64,000 bases of DNA. Origin: Frankiales bacterium. Lineage in GTDB: Bacteria; Actinomycetota; Actinomycetes; JAFAQI01. This document shows, in pieces, positions 1 to 11,236 of the stretch; positions within the stretch are counted from its first letter, which is position 1; each line of letters opens with the position of its first letter. Location: positions 28,181 through 92,180 of the forward strand of contig JAICXJ010000008.1 in assembly GCA_025980465.1 (NCBI GenBank), given 5' to 3'. Both the position numbers and the translations under genes were made by a program. The notes under the pieces are model-generated. The model worked only from the letters and a program-made list of their open reading frames with translations, did no database searches and was not told the DNA's origin.

Positions 1-11
1 CTGGCGCTGGG

Positions 12-67
12 GGCCCACCAATGGCACATGCGTGGCTCCATAGGCCCACCAATGGCACATGCGTGGC
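12..67. repeat. Paired 25-bp palindromic repeat, copy set A (31-bp period)
   Basis: Two identical 25-bp units lie at 12-36 and 43-67, exactly 31 bp apart. Each unit contains a 21-bp interrupted palindrome (15-35 and 46-66) built as CCAC, two bases, ATG, centre GCA, CAT, two bases, GTGG. A closely related pair with the same 31-bp period lies just after folD at 5175-5232. The pair sits 50 bp upstream of the DUF6350 start. It could be a protein-binding operator pair or an extragenic hairpin element; the sequence alone does not decide. Confidence 0.85.
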
Positions 68-116
68 GTCGGCGTGTAACACCAGCCACTGCGGTGCGTG
101 CTGTCACGATCGGTGA

Positions 117-1346
117 GTGAGCGATGTACTCGATCGTGCGCGCAGTTCTGCGCGCGGCCGCCCGACCTCGACCAAGGGTGCGGCGACGGAGGTCGAGGTC
201 GTCGCCCCGCTGTGGGCTCGGGGGGCTTTCGCTGCCGCGTGGTCGACGGCGGTCGGTCTCGCCGTTCTCCTGGTCGTCTCGCTGATCGTCTGGGCGGCTG
301 ACTCGCAGTCAACCGCCAGCGCTGGTGGCGCGATGCGATTCGCGGCTGTGTTGTGGGTCGCCGCACACCGGACCCCGCTGCAGGTCCCGGACGGCACCAT
401 CGCCATCGCACCGCTCGGTCTGACCGTCCTGCTGGCGCTGCTGCTCGCCCGCGCCACGGCGATCGTCGCGCGCACCACGGGCTGCGAAGATCTTGGTTCG
501 GTTGCCGCGGTCGTGGCCAGCGTCACCGCCCCGTACGCCGTTATCGCCGCGATTCTCGCGACCGTCGCGCAATCCGGAGGGCTCCGCCCGATCACGGGAG
601 CGGCCTTCGTCACCGGGGCGATGTTCGCCGCCGTCGCGGCGACCGCGGGAGCGCTGCGAGGTTCCGGTCTGACTCATGCCGCCTGGGACCGGCTGCCGCT
701 GGAGCTGAAATCCGGGCTCCGAGTCGCCGGCCGGGCGGGCGGCGTACTCCTCGCCGGCGCCACGGTGGTGACCATCGTCACGCTGCTGGCGCATACCGGT
801 GCGATGAGCAAGACGCTCAACGGCTACGGCAGCGGTCCGGGGAAGTTTGCCGTCGTCGTCATCAGCCTGCTGCTGGTTCCGAACGCCGTGCTGTTCGGCG
901 CCTCCTACCTCACCGGCGCCGGCTTCGCGGCGGGCTCCGGTGCCTCGGTGACGGTGGCCGGATCGCATGCCGGCGCGGTGCCCGCGCTGCCCGTCTTCGC
1001 GGCAGTGCCCCACGCGAGGGCGCCGTGGCCAGTGCTCGCCGTCGCGATCATGATCATGCTGGCCAGCGGTGTGATCGCGGGCTGGCCATCAGCCGTCAAC
1101 CGGCCGACCGTCCGCGAGCAGCTGCGGACGATCGCGATTGCCGCGGCCATCCTGCTGGTCGGGGCCGCGATCGTCGGTGCACTCGCCGGCGGACCGGCGG
1201 GCCCGGGCCGGCTAGCGGCGGTCGGGCCGTCTCCGTGGCAGTTCGCGGTGGCGGCCACCGTCGAGATCTCAGTAGTCGGGCTGATCGTGATCGCCGGTCA
1301 CGCGTGGATCGACCAAGCCCGCGCGATGCTGCGCGGCCGCAGCTAA
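117..1346 (+). CDS. DUF6350 (PerM-like) polytopic membrane protein
   Basis: This 409-residue protein is almost entirely hydrophobic, with roughly ten predicted membrane segments from about residue 35 to residue 400. Near residue 263 it carries the stretch SYLTGAGFA followed by VPALPVFAAVP, which I recognise as typical of actinobacterial DUF6350 proteins. In mycobacteria the homologue beside purN is PerM, linked to cell division and persistence; that role is known for the family and only inferred here. The GTG start has no strong Shine-Dalgarno sequence. The gene ends 6 bp from the stop of the convergent RDD gene, and purN follows beyond that, matching the usual actinobacterial order. The biochemical activity is unknown. 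Confidence 0.8.
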   Translation: MSDVLDRARSSARGRPTSTKGAATEVEVVAPLWARGAFAAAWSTAVGLAVLLVVSLIVWAADSQSTASAGGAMRFAAVLWVAAHRTPLQVPDGTIAIAPLGLTVLLALLLARATAIVARTTGCEDLGSVAAVVASVTAPYAVIAAILATVAQSGGLRPITGAAFVTGAMFAAVAATAGALRGSGLTHAAWDRLPLELKSGLRVAGRAGGVLLAGATVVTIVTLLAHTGAMSKTLNGYGSGPGKFAVVVISLLLVPNAVLFGASYLTGAGFAAGSGASVTVAGSHAGAVPALPVFAAVPHARAPWPVLAVAIMIMLASGVIAGWPSAVNRPTVREQLRTIAIAAAILLVGAAIVGALAGGPAGPGRLAAVGPSPWQFAVAATVEISVVGLIVIAGHAWIDQARAMLRGRS

Positions 1347-1352
1347 CGGCGC

Positions 1353-2000
1353 CTAGCGTCGGATGACGAAGGTGTTGGCGAACTTGTCGTGCCAACCCTG
1401 CCGCCGGCCGGTGTTGTCGAAGAACGGTGAGACGTAGATCAGCAGCGCGATGAGCGAGAAGATGAAGTTGGCCAGCGCCGGCAGGATCCACCGGCGGAAC
1501 GACGCCGGATAGCCGGGGATCGCACCCTCCTGGCCGCGCACCACCTTGATCCCGGCTGCGGACTTGCCCAGGGTGGCGCCACGCTGCGCAATCATCACCA
1601 CCTCGTACAGGATCCCGATCACCGCACCGATCCCCAGTACGGCGAAGAACGTGCCGCCGTACAGCGACAGGCCGGCGGAGTGGGTCGTCGTACCGTCGGG
1701 GTTGGTCGTGGACGTCGGGTTGAACACCTTGATGCCGAACGCGTAGGCCAGGGCGATCGTCACGGCATAGATCAGGACGCCGTCGACTATGCGCGCCACC
1801 AGCCGCAGGCCCATCGGGGCGATAGCTCCGGGCGCCGGCGCGCTCGGCGCCCCGTAGTACGGCGCACCATAGGGCTGGTTGACCCCGGAGTAAGCCGGCG
1901 GGGCGCCGTACGGAGGAGGCGGCGCGCCGTACGCCGGCGGAGCGGCGGGAGGCGGGCTGCCATACGCCGGCGGGATCGTCGGATCGCTCGGTTCGGTCAT
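1353..2000 (-). CDS. RDD family membrane protein with proline-rich N-terminus
   Basis: The protein has 215 residues. The first 65 or so are a low-complexity Pro/Ala/Tyr/Gly tract with repeated PPAYG- and YGAP-like units, probably cytoplasmic and disordered. An RDD domain follows with three to four hydrophobic segments; the stretch RLVARIVDG near residue 67 holds the family's Arg and Asp, and GATLGKSAAGIKVVR sits near residue 143. RDD proteins are small membrane proteins of mostly unknown function, sometimes proposed to act in ion or solute transport. The ATG start is supported by an AGGAGG-type ribosome site about 8 bases upstream. The gene is divergent from purN and convergent with the DUF6350 gene. 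Confidence 0.85.
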   Translation of the reverse strand: MTEPSDPTIPPAYGSPPPAAPPAYGAPPPPYGAPPAYSGVNQPYGAPYYGAPSAPAPGAIAPMGLRLVARIVDGVLIYAVTIALAYAFGIKVFNPTSTTNPDGTTTHSAGLSLYGGTFFAVLGIGAVIGILYEVVMIAQRGATLGKSAAGIKVVRGQEGAIPGYPASFRRWILPALANFIFSLIALLIYVSPFFDNTGRRQGWHDKFANTFVIRR

Positions 2001-2144
2001 CGACGCACCTCCTCGGAACGCGTCAGCTCAGCATCGCAGAGAACCCCGGAATTCCGAGTGTTTGCGGGCGGTATCGTGGTGCCCTTCCCCGCGCAACGAT
2101 TCACCGACCGACACTGTCCGCCGCGATCCGAGGAGCCAGCTTTC

Positions 2145-2744
2145 TTGAGTGCGCGGCTCGTCGTCCTCGTCTCCGGATCCGGAACCAACCTCGGGGCCCT
2201 GCTCGAGGCATGCGCCGATGAGTCCTACGGCGCGACGGTCGCCGCGGTCGGCGCCGACCGGGACGGCATCGAGGCGTTGCAGCGGGCCGAGCAGGCCGGC
2301 GTCCCCACCTTCGCCTGTCGGCTGTCGGATTACCCGACTCGTGACGACTGGGATGCCGCCCTGACCGACGCGGTCGCGGAGTACGAGCCGGACCTGGTGG
2401 TCTCCGCCGGCTTCATGAAGATCCTGGGCAAGCGGTTCCTCGAGGTGTTTCCGACCGTCAACACCCATCCCTCGCTGTTGCCGGCGTTCCCCGGCGCTCA
2501 TGCGGTCAAGGACGCGCTCGACTATGGCGTCCGGATCACGGGTGCCACGGTCCATCTCGTCGACGCCGGCGTCGACACCGGGCCGGTGATCGCCCAGACC
2601 GCGATCGAGGTCTTCGACGGCGACGACGAGGACTCGTTGCACGAGCGGATCAAGGTCGCCGAACGGGTCATGCTCGTCGACGTCGTCGGGCGAATGGCGC
2701 GGGACGGCTGGCAGGTCATCGACAGAAGGGTTCGACTCGGGTGA
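2145..2744 (+). CDS. purN: Phosphoribosylglycinamide formyltransferase (GAR transformylase)
   Basis: PurN transfers a formyl group from 10-formyl-tetrahydrofolate to GAR, the third step of purine synthesis, in the cytoplasm. The 199-residue protein begins with the phosphate-binding [12 protein letters not shown] motif. Near residue 106 it carries [13 protein letters not shown], and further on [15 protein letters not shown]; the family's catalytic Asn-His-Asp residues are in these stretches. I chose the TTG at 2145 because GAGGAG lies 9 bases before it and the encoded start fits the family. An open frame continues upstream into the antisense of the RDD gene but encodes nothing family-like. The stop overlaps the purH GTG by 4 bases, so the two are translationally coupled. 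The 10-formyl-THF donor is supplied by FolD, encoded just downstream. Confidence 0.93.
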   Translation: MSARLVVLVSGSGTNLGALLEACADESYGATVAAVGADRDGIEALQRAEQAGVPTFACRLSDYPTRDDWDAALTDAVAEYEPDLVVSAGFMKILGKRFLEVFPTVNTHPSLLPAFPGAHAVKDALDYGVRITGATVHLVDAGVDTGPVIAQTAIEVFDGDDEDSLHERIKVAERVMLVDVVGRMARDGWQVIDRRVRLG

Positions 2745-4303
2745 GTGACGGCAAGCGACCGATCAAGCGGGCGTTGGTCAGCGTCTACGACAAGACCGGT
2801 CTCGACGATCTCGGTGCCGCACTCTCGGCAGCTGGGGTCGAGGTGGTGTCGACCGGCTCGACCGCGGCCCGACTGCGTGACGCCGGAGTGGCAGTCACGC
2901 CGGTCGAGGAGCTGACCGGCTTTCCCGAGTGCCTCGAGGGCCGGGTGAAGACACTGCACCCGAAGGTCCACGCCGGCATCCTCGCCGATCTGCGTAAGGA
3001 TGATCACTCCAAGCAGCTCGAGGACCTCGGTGTCCAGCCGTTCGAGCTCGTCGTGGTCAACCTCTACCCGTTCCGCGACACGGTGGCCTCCGGCGCCGCG
3101 CCCGACGAGTGCGTCGAGCAGATCGACATCGGCGGACCGTCGATGGTGCGCGCCGCCGCGAAGAACCACCCTTCGGTTGCGGTAGTCGTCGAACCCTCGT
3201 CGTACCCGGCGGTCATCGAAGCGATCCAGGCCGGCGGCTTCACGCTCGACGAGCGCCGCGATCTCGCTGCGAAGGCGTTCCAGCACACCGCGTCGTACGA
3301 CGTCGCCGTGGCCTCGTGGATGAGCAGTGTGGTTGCGCCGCCGTCCGACGGCTCGAGCTTTCCGGAATGGGTCGGTGCCAGCTGGGATCGGGCCGCGGCG
3401 CTTCGCTACGGCGAGAACCCGCACCAGCAGGCGGCGCTGTACCGCAGCCCGGGCGGTGGCGGGCTCGCCGGCGCCGAACAGCTGCACGGGCCGGAGCTGT
3501 CCTACAACAACTACGTCGACACCGATGCGGCACGGCGCGCGGCGTACGACTTCACCGACCCCTGCGTCGCGATCATCAAGCATGCCAACCCATGCGGCAT
3601 CGCGGTCGGCGCCGACATCGCCGAGGCGCACCGGCTCGCGCATGCCTGCGATCCGCTCTCGGCCTACGGCGGCGTCATCGCGGCGAACCGCAGCGTCACC
3701 AAGGAGCTCGCCGACCAGCTCTCCGGTGTTCTCACCGAAGTGATCTGCGCTCCGGGGTACGCCGACGACGCCCTCGAGGTGTTCAAGGCCAAGGCGAAGC
3801 TGCGAGTGCTGCGCTGTCCGGCCGATGAGCGGCCCGCGCCGGTGGAGATCAGAGCGGTCAGCGGTGGACTGTTGATGCAGAACGTCGACCGCATCGACGC
3901 CACCGGTGACGACCCGGCATCCTGGACGCTGCAAGCCGGCGAACCGGCTGACCCGCAGACTCTTGCCGACCTCGGCTTCGCGTGGCGCGCCTGCCGTTCG
4001 GTGAAGTCCAACGCGATTCTGCTCGCCGTCGGCCGGGCAACCGTCGGGGTCGGGATGGGCCAGGTCAACCGCGTCGACTCGGCACGGCTCGCGATCTCGC
4101 GAGCCGGTGACCGGGCGAAGGGTTCGGTGGCGGCGAGCGATGCGTTCTTCCCCTTCCCCGACGGCCTCGAAGTGCTGGTCGAGGGTGGTGTCAAGGCCGT
4201 CGTCGAACCGGGCGGATCGGTTCGCGACGAGGAGGTCATCGCCGCGGCGAAGGCCGCCGGAGTGACGCTGTACTTCACCGGCACCCGCCACTTCTTCCAC
4301 TGA
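2741..4303 (+). CDS. purH: Bifunctional AICAR transformylase/IMP cyclohydrolase
   Basis: PurH performs the last two steps to IMP: formylation of AICAR with 10-formyl-THF, then ring closure. The 520-residue length is normal. The N-terminal MGS-like cyclohydrolase domain (about residues 8-150) includes the [18 protein letters not shown] stretch and PFRDTVASG. The C-terminal transformylase domain carries [11 protein letters not shown] with the catalytic Lys-His pair near residue 280, and [14 protein letters not shown] near residue 425. The GTG start overlaps the purN stop by 4 bases. folD follows after 19 bp, giving a purine/one-carbon operon. Family length and motifs are complete and I see no irregularity. 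Confidence 0.96.
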   Translation: MSDGKRPIKRALVSVYDKTGLDDLGAALSAAGVEVVSTGSTAARLRDAGVAVTPVEELTGFPECLEGRVKTLHPKVHAGILADLRKDDHSKQLEDLGVQPFELVVVNLYPFRDTVASGAAPDECVEQIDIGGPSMVRAAAKNHPSVAVVVEPSSYPAVIEAIQAGGFTLDERRDLAAKAFQHTASYDVAVASWMSSVVAPPSDGSSFPEWVGASWDRAAALRYGENPHQQAALYRSPGGGGLAGAEQLHGPELSYNNYVDTDAARRAAYDFTDPCVAIIKHANPCGIAVGADIAEAHRLAHACDPLSAYGGVIAANRSVTKELADQLSGVLTEVICAPGYADDALEVFKAKAKLRVLRCPADERPAPVEIRAVSGGLLMQNVDRIDATGDDPASWTLQAGEPADPQTLADLGFAWRACRSVKSNAILLAVGRATVGVGMGQVNRVDSARLAISRAGDRAKGSVAASDAFFPFPDGLEVLVEGGVKAVVEPGGSVRDEEVIAAAKAAGVTLYFTGTRHFFH

Positions 4304-4322
4304 CGGTACGAGGAGGCGACCA

Positions 4323-5177
4323 ATGACGGCACGCATGCTTCCCGGCGCACCGGTCGCCGAGGCGGTGATCGCGGAACTCAAGCCCCGCATCGCCAAGCTG
4401 ATTGAGTCCGGACACACGCCGGGCCTCGGCACGATCCTCGTCGGCGACGACTCCGCGAGTGCCGGCTACATCCGGGTCAAGCAGGAGAAGGCGGCCGAGC
4501 TTGGCCTCGTGTCGCCCCACATCCACCTTCCGCAGGACGCCACTCAGAACGACCTGATCAACGCGATCGAGAAGTTCAACGACGACGACGCGGTCGACGC
4601 CATGCTGGTGCAACACCCGACCCCGCCGCAGATCGACTTCGATGCTGCGCTGATGACGATGGATCCGAACAAGGACGTCGACGGCCTGCACCCGACCAAC
4701 ATGGGCCGGCTCGCGCTCGGAATGCCCGGCCCGGTGCCGTGCACGCCGGCGGGCATCGAGGCGCTGCTCGCCCATTACGAGATCCCGGTGTCAGGCCGGT
4801 CGGTGTGCGTGCTCGGGCGAGGTACGACGTTGGGTCGACCGTTGTCGTTGCTGCTCACCCAGAAGCGGCCGACGGCCAATGCCGCCGTAACGGTGGTGCA
4901 CACCGGCGTACCGAACTGGCCGGACTACACGCGATCGGCGGAGATCGTGATCGCCGCGGCCGGCGTACCGGGCATCCTGCAACCCGAGCACCTCACGCCA
5001 GGCTGCACCGTGATCGGCGGCGGGGTCCGGTACGAGGGCCGCAAGCTGTTGCCTGATGTCGACGAGTCGTGCGAGGACGTCGCCGGTGCGATCACGCCGC
5101 GAGTGGGCGGAGTCGGACCCACCACGGTGGCGATGCTGTTCCGCAACTGCATCGAAGCCGCAGAGGCTCGCACCTAG
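4323..5177 (+). CDS. folD: Methylenetetrahydrofolate dehydrogenase/cyclohydrolase
   Basis: FolD interconverts 5,10-methylene-, methenyl- and 10-formyl-THF using NADP, supplying the formyl donor for PurN and PurH. The 284 residues include the catalytic Tyr-Lys region YIRVKQEKAAELG near residue 50, VQHPTPPQIDFD, the DPNKDVDGLHP signature near residue 118, and the nucleotide-binding GRGTTLGRP near residue 168. An AGGAGG ribosome site precedes the ATG. The TAG stop at 5175-5177 is the first three bases of the palindromic repeat pair that follows. Co-location with purN and purH suggests co-transcription from upstream. Confidence 0.96.
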   Translation: MTARMLPGAPVAEAVIAELKPRIAKLIESGHTPGLGTILVGDDSASAGYIRVKQEKAAELGLVSPHIHLPQDATQNDLINAIEKFNDDDAVDAMLVQHPTPPQIDFDAALMTMDPNKDVDGLHPTNMGRLALGMPGPVPCTPAGIEALLAHYEIPVSGRSVCVLGRGTTLGRPLSLLLTQKRPTANAAVTVVHTGVPNWPDYTRSAEIVIAAAGVPGILQPEHLTPGCTVIGGGVRYEGRKLLPDVDESCEDVAGAITPRVGGVGPTTVAMLFRNCIEAAEART

Positions 5178-5232
5178 CACCACGCATGGCACATCCGTGG
5201 GCCGATAGCACCACGCATGGCACATCCGTGGG
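5175..5232. repeat. Paired 27-bp palindromic repeat, copy set B (31-bp period)
   Basis: Identical 27-bp units at 5175-5201 and 5206-5232 are spaced by exactly 31 bp, like the pair at 12-67. The 21-bp palindromic cores are at 5180-5200 and 5211-5231: CCACG, one mismatch, ATG, centre GCA, CAT, one mismatch, CGTGG. Set B differs from set A at a few flanking and arm positions but keeps the ATGGCACAT centre and total length. The first unit contains the folD stop codon. The second ends 5 bp before a TAGCAT box, so it would cover the -35 region of the next gene's promoter. Confidence 0.88.
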
Positions 5233-5237
5233 GCGAA

Positions 5238-5243
5238 TAGCAT
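5238..5243 (+). promoter_or_regulatory. Predicted -10 box (TAGCAT) for the ACT-domain gene
   Basis: TAGCAT lies 8 bases before the ATG at 5252, where no ribosome site is visible. This is the spacing expected for a leaderless transcript. The second palindromic repeat (5211-5231) overlaps the position where a -35 element would be, which would suit a repressor or activator site. Inference only. Confidence 0.5.
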
Positions 5244-5251
5244 CGTCGGCG

Positions 5252-5662
5252 ATGAAGGATCTTTCGCCGCAGCTGGATCCGACCCATCTCGCGGTGGCCC
5301 AGCTGCCTGCGGGCTGGCAGCCGCCGCCGTTTCCGGGCGATCGCTTCACCGCCGTCATCTCGAGCTCCTCCGAGGTCACGGTCATCTGCCCCGAGGACCT
5401 GCTGGAGACCGACTGGGCGAAGGACGCAATCGCCACTGATATCGGGTGGCGCCGGATCACCTTCCCCGGGCCGCTGCCATGGGAGATGGTCGGGTTTCTC
5501 GCCGACGTCGCCGGCCGGCTGGCGGGCGCCCAGATCCCGTTCACGTCGGTCTCCGGATTCACCACCGACCACGTCCTCGTGCGAGCCGCTCAGGCCGACC
5601 TCGCGGTCGGCGTCCTGTCCGGCAAGAAGCCGCCGCCGCAGCGACCCGGCACCAACCCGTGA
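5252..5662 (+). CDS. ACT domain-containing protein (CASTOR/ACT_7-like)
   Basis: This 136-residue protein resembles small actinobacterial ACT-domain proteins in which two ACT-like halves may bind an amino acid. Recognisable parts are DRFTAVISSSSEVTVICPED (about residues 30-50), GWRRITFPGPLPWEMVGFLADV (about 70-92, split by me from the surrounding text), and the closing SVSGFTTDHVLVRAAQADLA segment. No catalytic domain is attached, so a ligand-sensing role is the plausible guess; the ligand is unknown. The ATG start has a TAGCAT box 8 bases upstream and no Shine-Dalgarno. The stop overlaps the ATG of the DUF3017 gene (TGATG), so the pair is coupled. Confidence 0.75.
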   Translation: MKDLSPQLDPTHLAVAQLPAGWQPPPFPGDRFTAVISSSSEVTVICPEDLLETDWAKDAIATDIGWRRITFPGPLPWEMVGFLADVAGRLAGAQIPFTSVSGFTTDHVLVRAAQADLAVGVLSGKKPPPQRPGTNP

Positions 5663-5988
5663 TGGCGTCGCCGACGCCGGTCTCCCCGCCCGAGCCGGGC
5701 GCGGTGACACCGCCTCGGGTCCGCCGCCGCACGGATGCGCTTGCCCCGGTGGTGGTCGTTGTTGCGGTCGGCGTCGCCATCGCGGCGGTGCATCACCCCC
5801 GCATCGGGATGTACGTGGCCGCCGGCGGTCTTGCTGCCGGTGCGCTGCTGCGCCTGGTGCTCCGCGAGCGTGACGCCGGTTCGCTCGTGGTGCGGATCCG
5901 CCGGATCGACGTGGTGGTGCTCGGGGGGCTGGCGGTGGCACTCGGTGTGCTTGCCGCGGTGACGCCCTTCCCGGGTGGATCCGGGTAG
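5662..5988 (+). CDS. DUF3017 small membrane protein
   Basis: The 108-residue protein has a polar Pro-rich N-terminus of about 25 residues and three hydrophobic segments: ALAPVVVVVAVGVAIAAV, MYVAAGGLAAGALLRLVL and VVVLGGLAVALGVLAAV. Size, topology and position after folD match DUF3017, found beside folD across actinobacteria (in M. tuberculosis, Rv3355c next to folD). The function is unknown. The ATG at 5662 shares one base with the upstream TGA; an in-frame GTG at 5659 is an alternative. The adjacent ACT gene lies between folD and DUF3017, which I do not recall as the standard arrangement. Confidence 0.75.
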   Translation: MASPTPVSPPEPGAVTPPRVRRRTDALAPVVVVVAVGVAIAAVHHPRIGMYVAAGGLAAGALLRLVLRERDAGSLVVRIRRIDVVVLGGLAVALGVLAAVTPFPGGSG

Positions 5989-6014
5989 TTGTCGCTGCAC
6001 TAACCTGGCTCTTT

Positions 6015-6030
6015 GGGCCGTACCCGGCCC
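6015..6030 (+). terminator. Possible hairpin between DUF3017 and isocitrate dehydrogenase genes
   Basis: GGGCCG-TACC-CGGCCC forms a perfect 6-bp stem with a 4-base loop, 27 bp after the DUF3017 stop and 60 bp before the next start. There is no T tract. It could terminate the folD-side transcript or form part of the dehydrogenase leader. Confidence 0.4.
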
Positions 6031-6089
6031 GACGAGGCCCATCTGGCCGCCTACGGCTACTCGGGCCGACAACGAGCGCAGGAGAGCGA

Positions 6090-7196
6090 ATGACCACCCA
6101 CGAGGTGACGTTGATTCCCGGCGACGGGACCGGACCGGAGCTCACCGAGGCGACCCGCCGGGTGCTCGAAGCGGCTGCCGCGACCAATGGTTCGTCATTC
6201 AACTGGGACCGCCAGGATGCCGGCGTCGACATCATGGAGACCGCCGGCACGCCGCTTCCCGAGGCCACGCTCGAGTCGGTTCGCCGTACCGGGCTCGCGA
6301 TCAAGGGCCCCATCACCACGCCGATCGGCACCGGCTTCAGGTCGGTCAACGTCGCGCTGCGATACGAGCTCGATCTCTACGCCTGCATCCGCCCGTGCAA
6401 GACCTACGCCGGGATGCGGACCCGGTTCGACAAGGTCGACGTCGTCATCGTCCGGGAGAACACCGAAGACCTGTACGCCGGGATCGAGTACGAGCACGAC
6501 ACTCCTGACGCGAACAAGGTCATCGAGTTCCTCAACCCGCTGCAGGACAAGAAGATCCGGGAGCACTCCGGCCTGTCGATCAAGCCGATCAGCGAGTTCG
6601 GCTCCGAGCGCATCATTCGGCACGCGTTCGACTACGCCCGCGCCAACGGCCGCACGCGGGTCCACTGCGTGACCAAGTCGAACATCATGAAGTTCACCGA
6701 CGGGCTGTTCTTGTCGGTGTTTCGCGAAGTCGCGAAGGACTTCGCCGACATCGAGCCGTGGGAGAACCTCGTCGACGCGACCTGCATGGGGCTGATCCAG
6801 CGTCCCGAGGAGTGGGACGTGCTGGTGCTGCCCAATCTCTACGGCGACATCCTCTCCGACCTCACGGCGGGCATGGTCGGCGGTCTCGGCGTCGCGCCGG
6901 GGGCGAACATCGGCACCAAGGCCGCGGTCTTCGAGGCGACTCACGGCTCGGCGCCGAAGTACAAGGGCCAGAACAAGGTCAATCCGACCGCGATGATCCT
7001 CTCCGGCATGATGATGCTCCGCCACATCGAGGAGACGCAGGCGGCCGACAACCTCGAACGCGCCGTCTCCGAGGTCATCGAGGAAGGCAAGAGCGTCACC
7101 TACGACCTCAAGCCGCACCGCGACGACCCGACCGCTGTCGGTACCTCCCAGTACGCCGACGCGATCATCGAGAAACTGGAAGGAATGAAGTCGTAG
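6090..7196 (+). CDS. Isocitrate dehydrogenase (short, NAD/NADP specificity uncertain)
   Basis: This 368-residue enzyme of the isocitrate/isopropylmalate dehydrogenase family should convert isocitrate to 2-oxoglutarate in the TCA cycle. The isocitrate-specific residues are visible: FRSVNVALRYELDLYACIRP near residue 90, and RENTEDLYAGIEYEHD near residue 125. The cofactor region reads HGSAPKYKGQNKVNPTA near residue 290; the Lys-Tyr and Val match NADP-type bacterial enzymes, yet the C-terminal Tyr is followed by LKP where NADP enzymes have an Arg. The short length resembles NAD-type enzymes. The ATG has a GGAGAG ribosome site. mdh starts two bases after the stop, so two TCA dehydrogenases form an operon. 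Confidence 0.85.
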   Translation: MTTHEVTLIPGDGTGPELTEATRRVLEAAAATNGSSFNWDRQDAGVDIMETAGTPLPEATLESVRRTGLAIKGPITTPIGTGFRSVNVALRYELDLYACIRPCKTYAGMRTRFDKVDVVIVRENTEDLYAGIEYEHDTPDANKVIEFLNPLQDKKIREHSGLSIKPISEFGSERIIRHAFDYARANGRTRVHCVTKSNIMKFTDGLFLSVFREVAKDFADIEPWENLVDATCMGLIQRPEEWDVLVLPNLYGDILSDLTAGMVGGLGVAPGANIGTKAAVFEATHGSAPKYKGQNKVNPTAMILSGMMMLRHIEETQAADNLERAVSEVIEEGKSVTYDLKPHRDDPTAVGTSQYADAIIEKLEGMKS

Positions 7197-7198
7197 TT

Positions 7199-8158
7199 AT
7201 GGCAGGCACAGGCAAGAAGGTCACTGTTGTTGGCGCCGGCTTCTACGGGTCGACCACCGCCCAGCGACTGGCCGAGTACGACGTCTTCGACACCGTTGTC
7301 CTCACCGACATCATCGAAGGCAAGCCGGAGGGTTTGGCACTCGACCTCAACCAGTCGCGACCGATTGAAGGATTCGAGACCAAGGTCGTCGGGGTCACCA
7401 CCGGTACCGACGGGTCTGGGTACGAAGCAACCGCCGGATCCGACATCGTCGTGATCACTGCGGGGTTGCCCCGCAAGCCGGGCATGAGCCGGATGGACCT
7501 GATCGAGACCAACGCCAAGATCGTGCGCTCGGTTGCCGAGCAGGTCGCCAAGCACTCGCCGGACGCTGTTGTCATCGTCGTGTCGAACCCGCTCGACGAG
7601 ATGACCGCGCTGACGGCGATGGCCACCGGCTTCGACAAGAAGAAGGTCATCGGCCAGGCGGGCATGCTCGACACTGCGCGGTTCACCAACAACGTCGCTG
7701 AGGCGGCGAACGTGCCGGTCTCATCAGTGACCACGCTGACCCTCGGATCGCACGGCGACACGATGGTGCCGGTGCCGAGCGCGTGCTCGGTCGAGGGCAA
7801 GCCGCTGTCGGACGTCCTCGACCAGGCCAAGATCGACGAGCTCGTCGACCGCACCCGTAACGGCGGCGCCGAGGTCGTCGCGCTGCTCAAAACCGGGTCC
7901 GCCTACTACGCACCCTCGGCCGCGGCCGCCCGGATGGCGAAGGCCGTCGCGCAGGACAGCGGTGCGGTCATGCCGGTCTGCACCTGGGTTGACGGTGAGT
8001 ACGGAATCGCGGGCGTCTACCTCGGGGTGGAGGCGGAGATCGGCGCGGGTGGCGTCCGCAGGGTCGTCGAGCGCGATCTCAGTGACTCCGAGCTGACCGG
8101 TCTCAAAGCGGCCGCAGCGGCGGTCCGCGCCAAGCAGGCCGACGTCGCTGACCTTTAG
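7199..8158 (+). CDS. mdh: Malate dehydrogenase, lactate dehydrogenase-like type
   Basis: This 319-residue protein belongs to the LDH-like malate dehydrogenase group. It has an N-terminal NAD site GAGFYGSTTAQRLA, an acidic residue at the end of beta-2 (VLTDI) indicating NAD preference, the substrate loop AGLPRKPGMSRMDL with Arg residues near position 90, GQAGMLDTARF near 155, and the catalytic His in GSHGDTMVP near 183. It oxidises malate to oxaloacetate in the cytoplasm. The ATG lies two bases after the isocitrate dehydrogenase stop. Many actinobacteria carry the other malate dehydrogenase type, so this form is a useful lineage marker. Confidence 0.92.
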   Translation: MAGTGKKVTVVGAGFYGSTTAQRLAEYDVFDTVVLTDIIEGKPEGLALDLNQSRPIEGFETKVVGVTTGTDGSGYEATAGSDIVVITAGLPRKPGMSRMDLIETNAKIVRSVAEQVAKHSPDAVVIVVSNPLDEMTALTAMATGFDKKKVIGQAGMLDTARFTNNVAEAANVPVSSVTTLTLGSHGDTMVPVPSACSVEGKPLSDVLDQAKIDELVDRTRNGGAEVVALLKTGSAYYAPSAAAARMAKAVAQDSGAVMPVCTWVDGEYGIAGVYLGVEAEIGAGGVRRVVERDLSDSELTGLKAAAAAVRAKQADVADL

Positions 8159-8236
8159 CCTCTCGTCCGGGCAGAATTGCGCTGTGTCTAACGGCGGGTG
8201 GGGGACAGTTGTGCCGACCGGCCGGCAGAGCCTGAC

Positions 8237-11207
<2,971 letters not shown>

Positions 11208-11236
11208 GCGCGCGCGACGGATATAGGTCGAGCGAG

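Noticed and set aside
1680..2144. N-terminal extension of purN by 155 residues
   Set aside because: The extension runs antisense over the RDD gene and its promoter, and the TTG at 2145 has a well-spaced GAGGAG.
2522..4432. Long minus-strand open frame (636 codons) opposite purN-purH
   Set aside because: It is antisense to two clearly recognised purine genes and its translation is Arg/Asp/Gly-rich with no family resemblance, a common high-GC artefact.
12..5232. The 31-bp-period repeats as a CRISPR array
   Set aside because: There are only two units per locus, the gaps between units are just 4-6 bp, and no cas genes are present.
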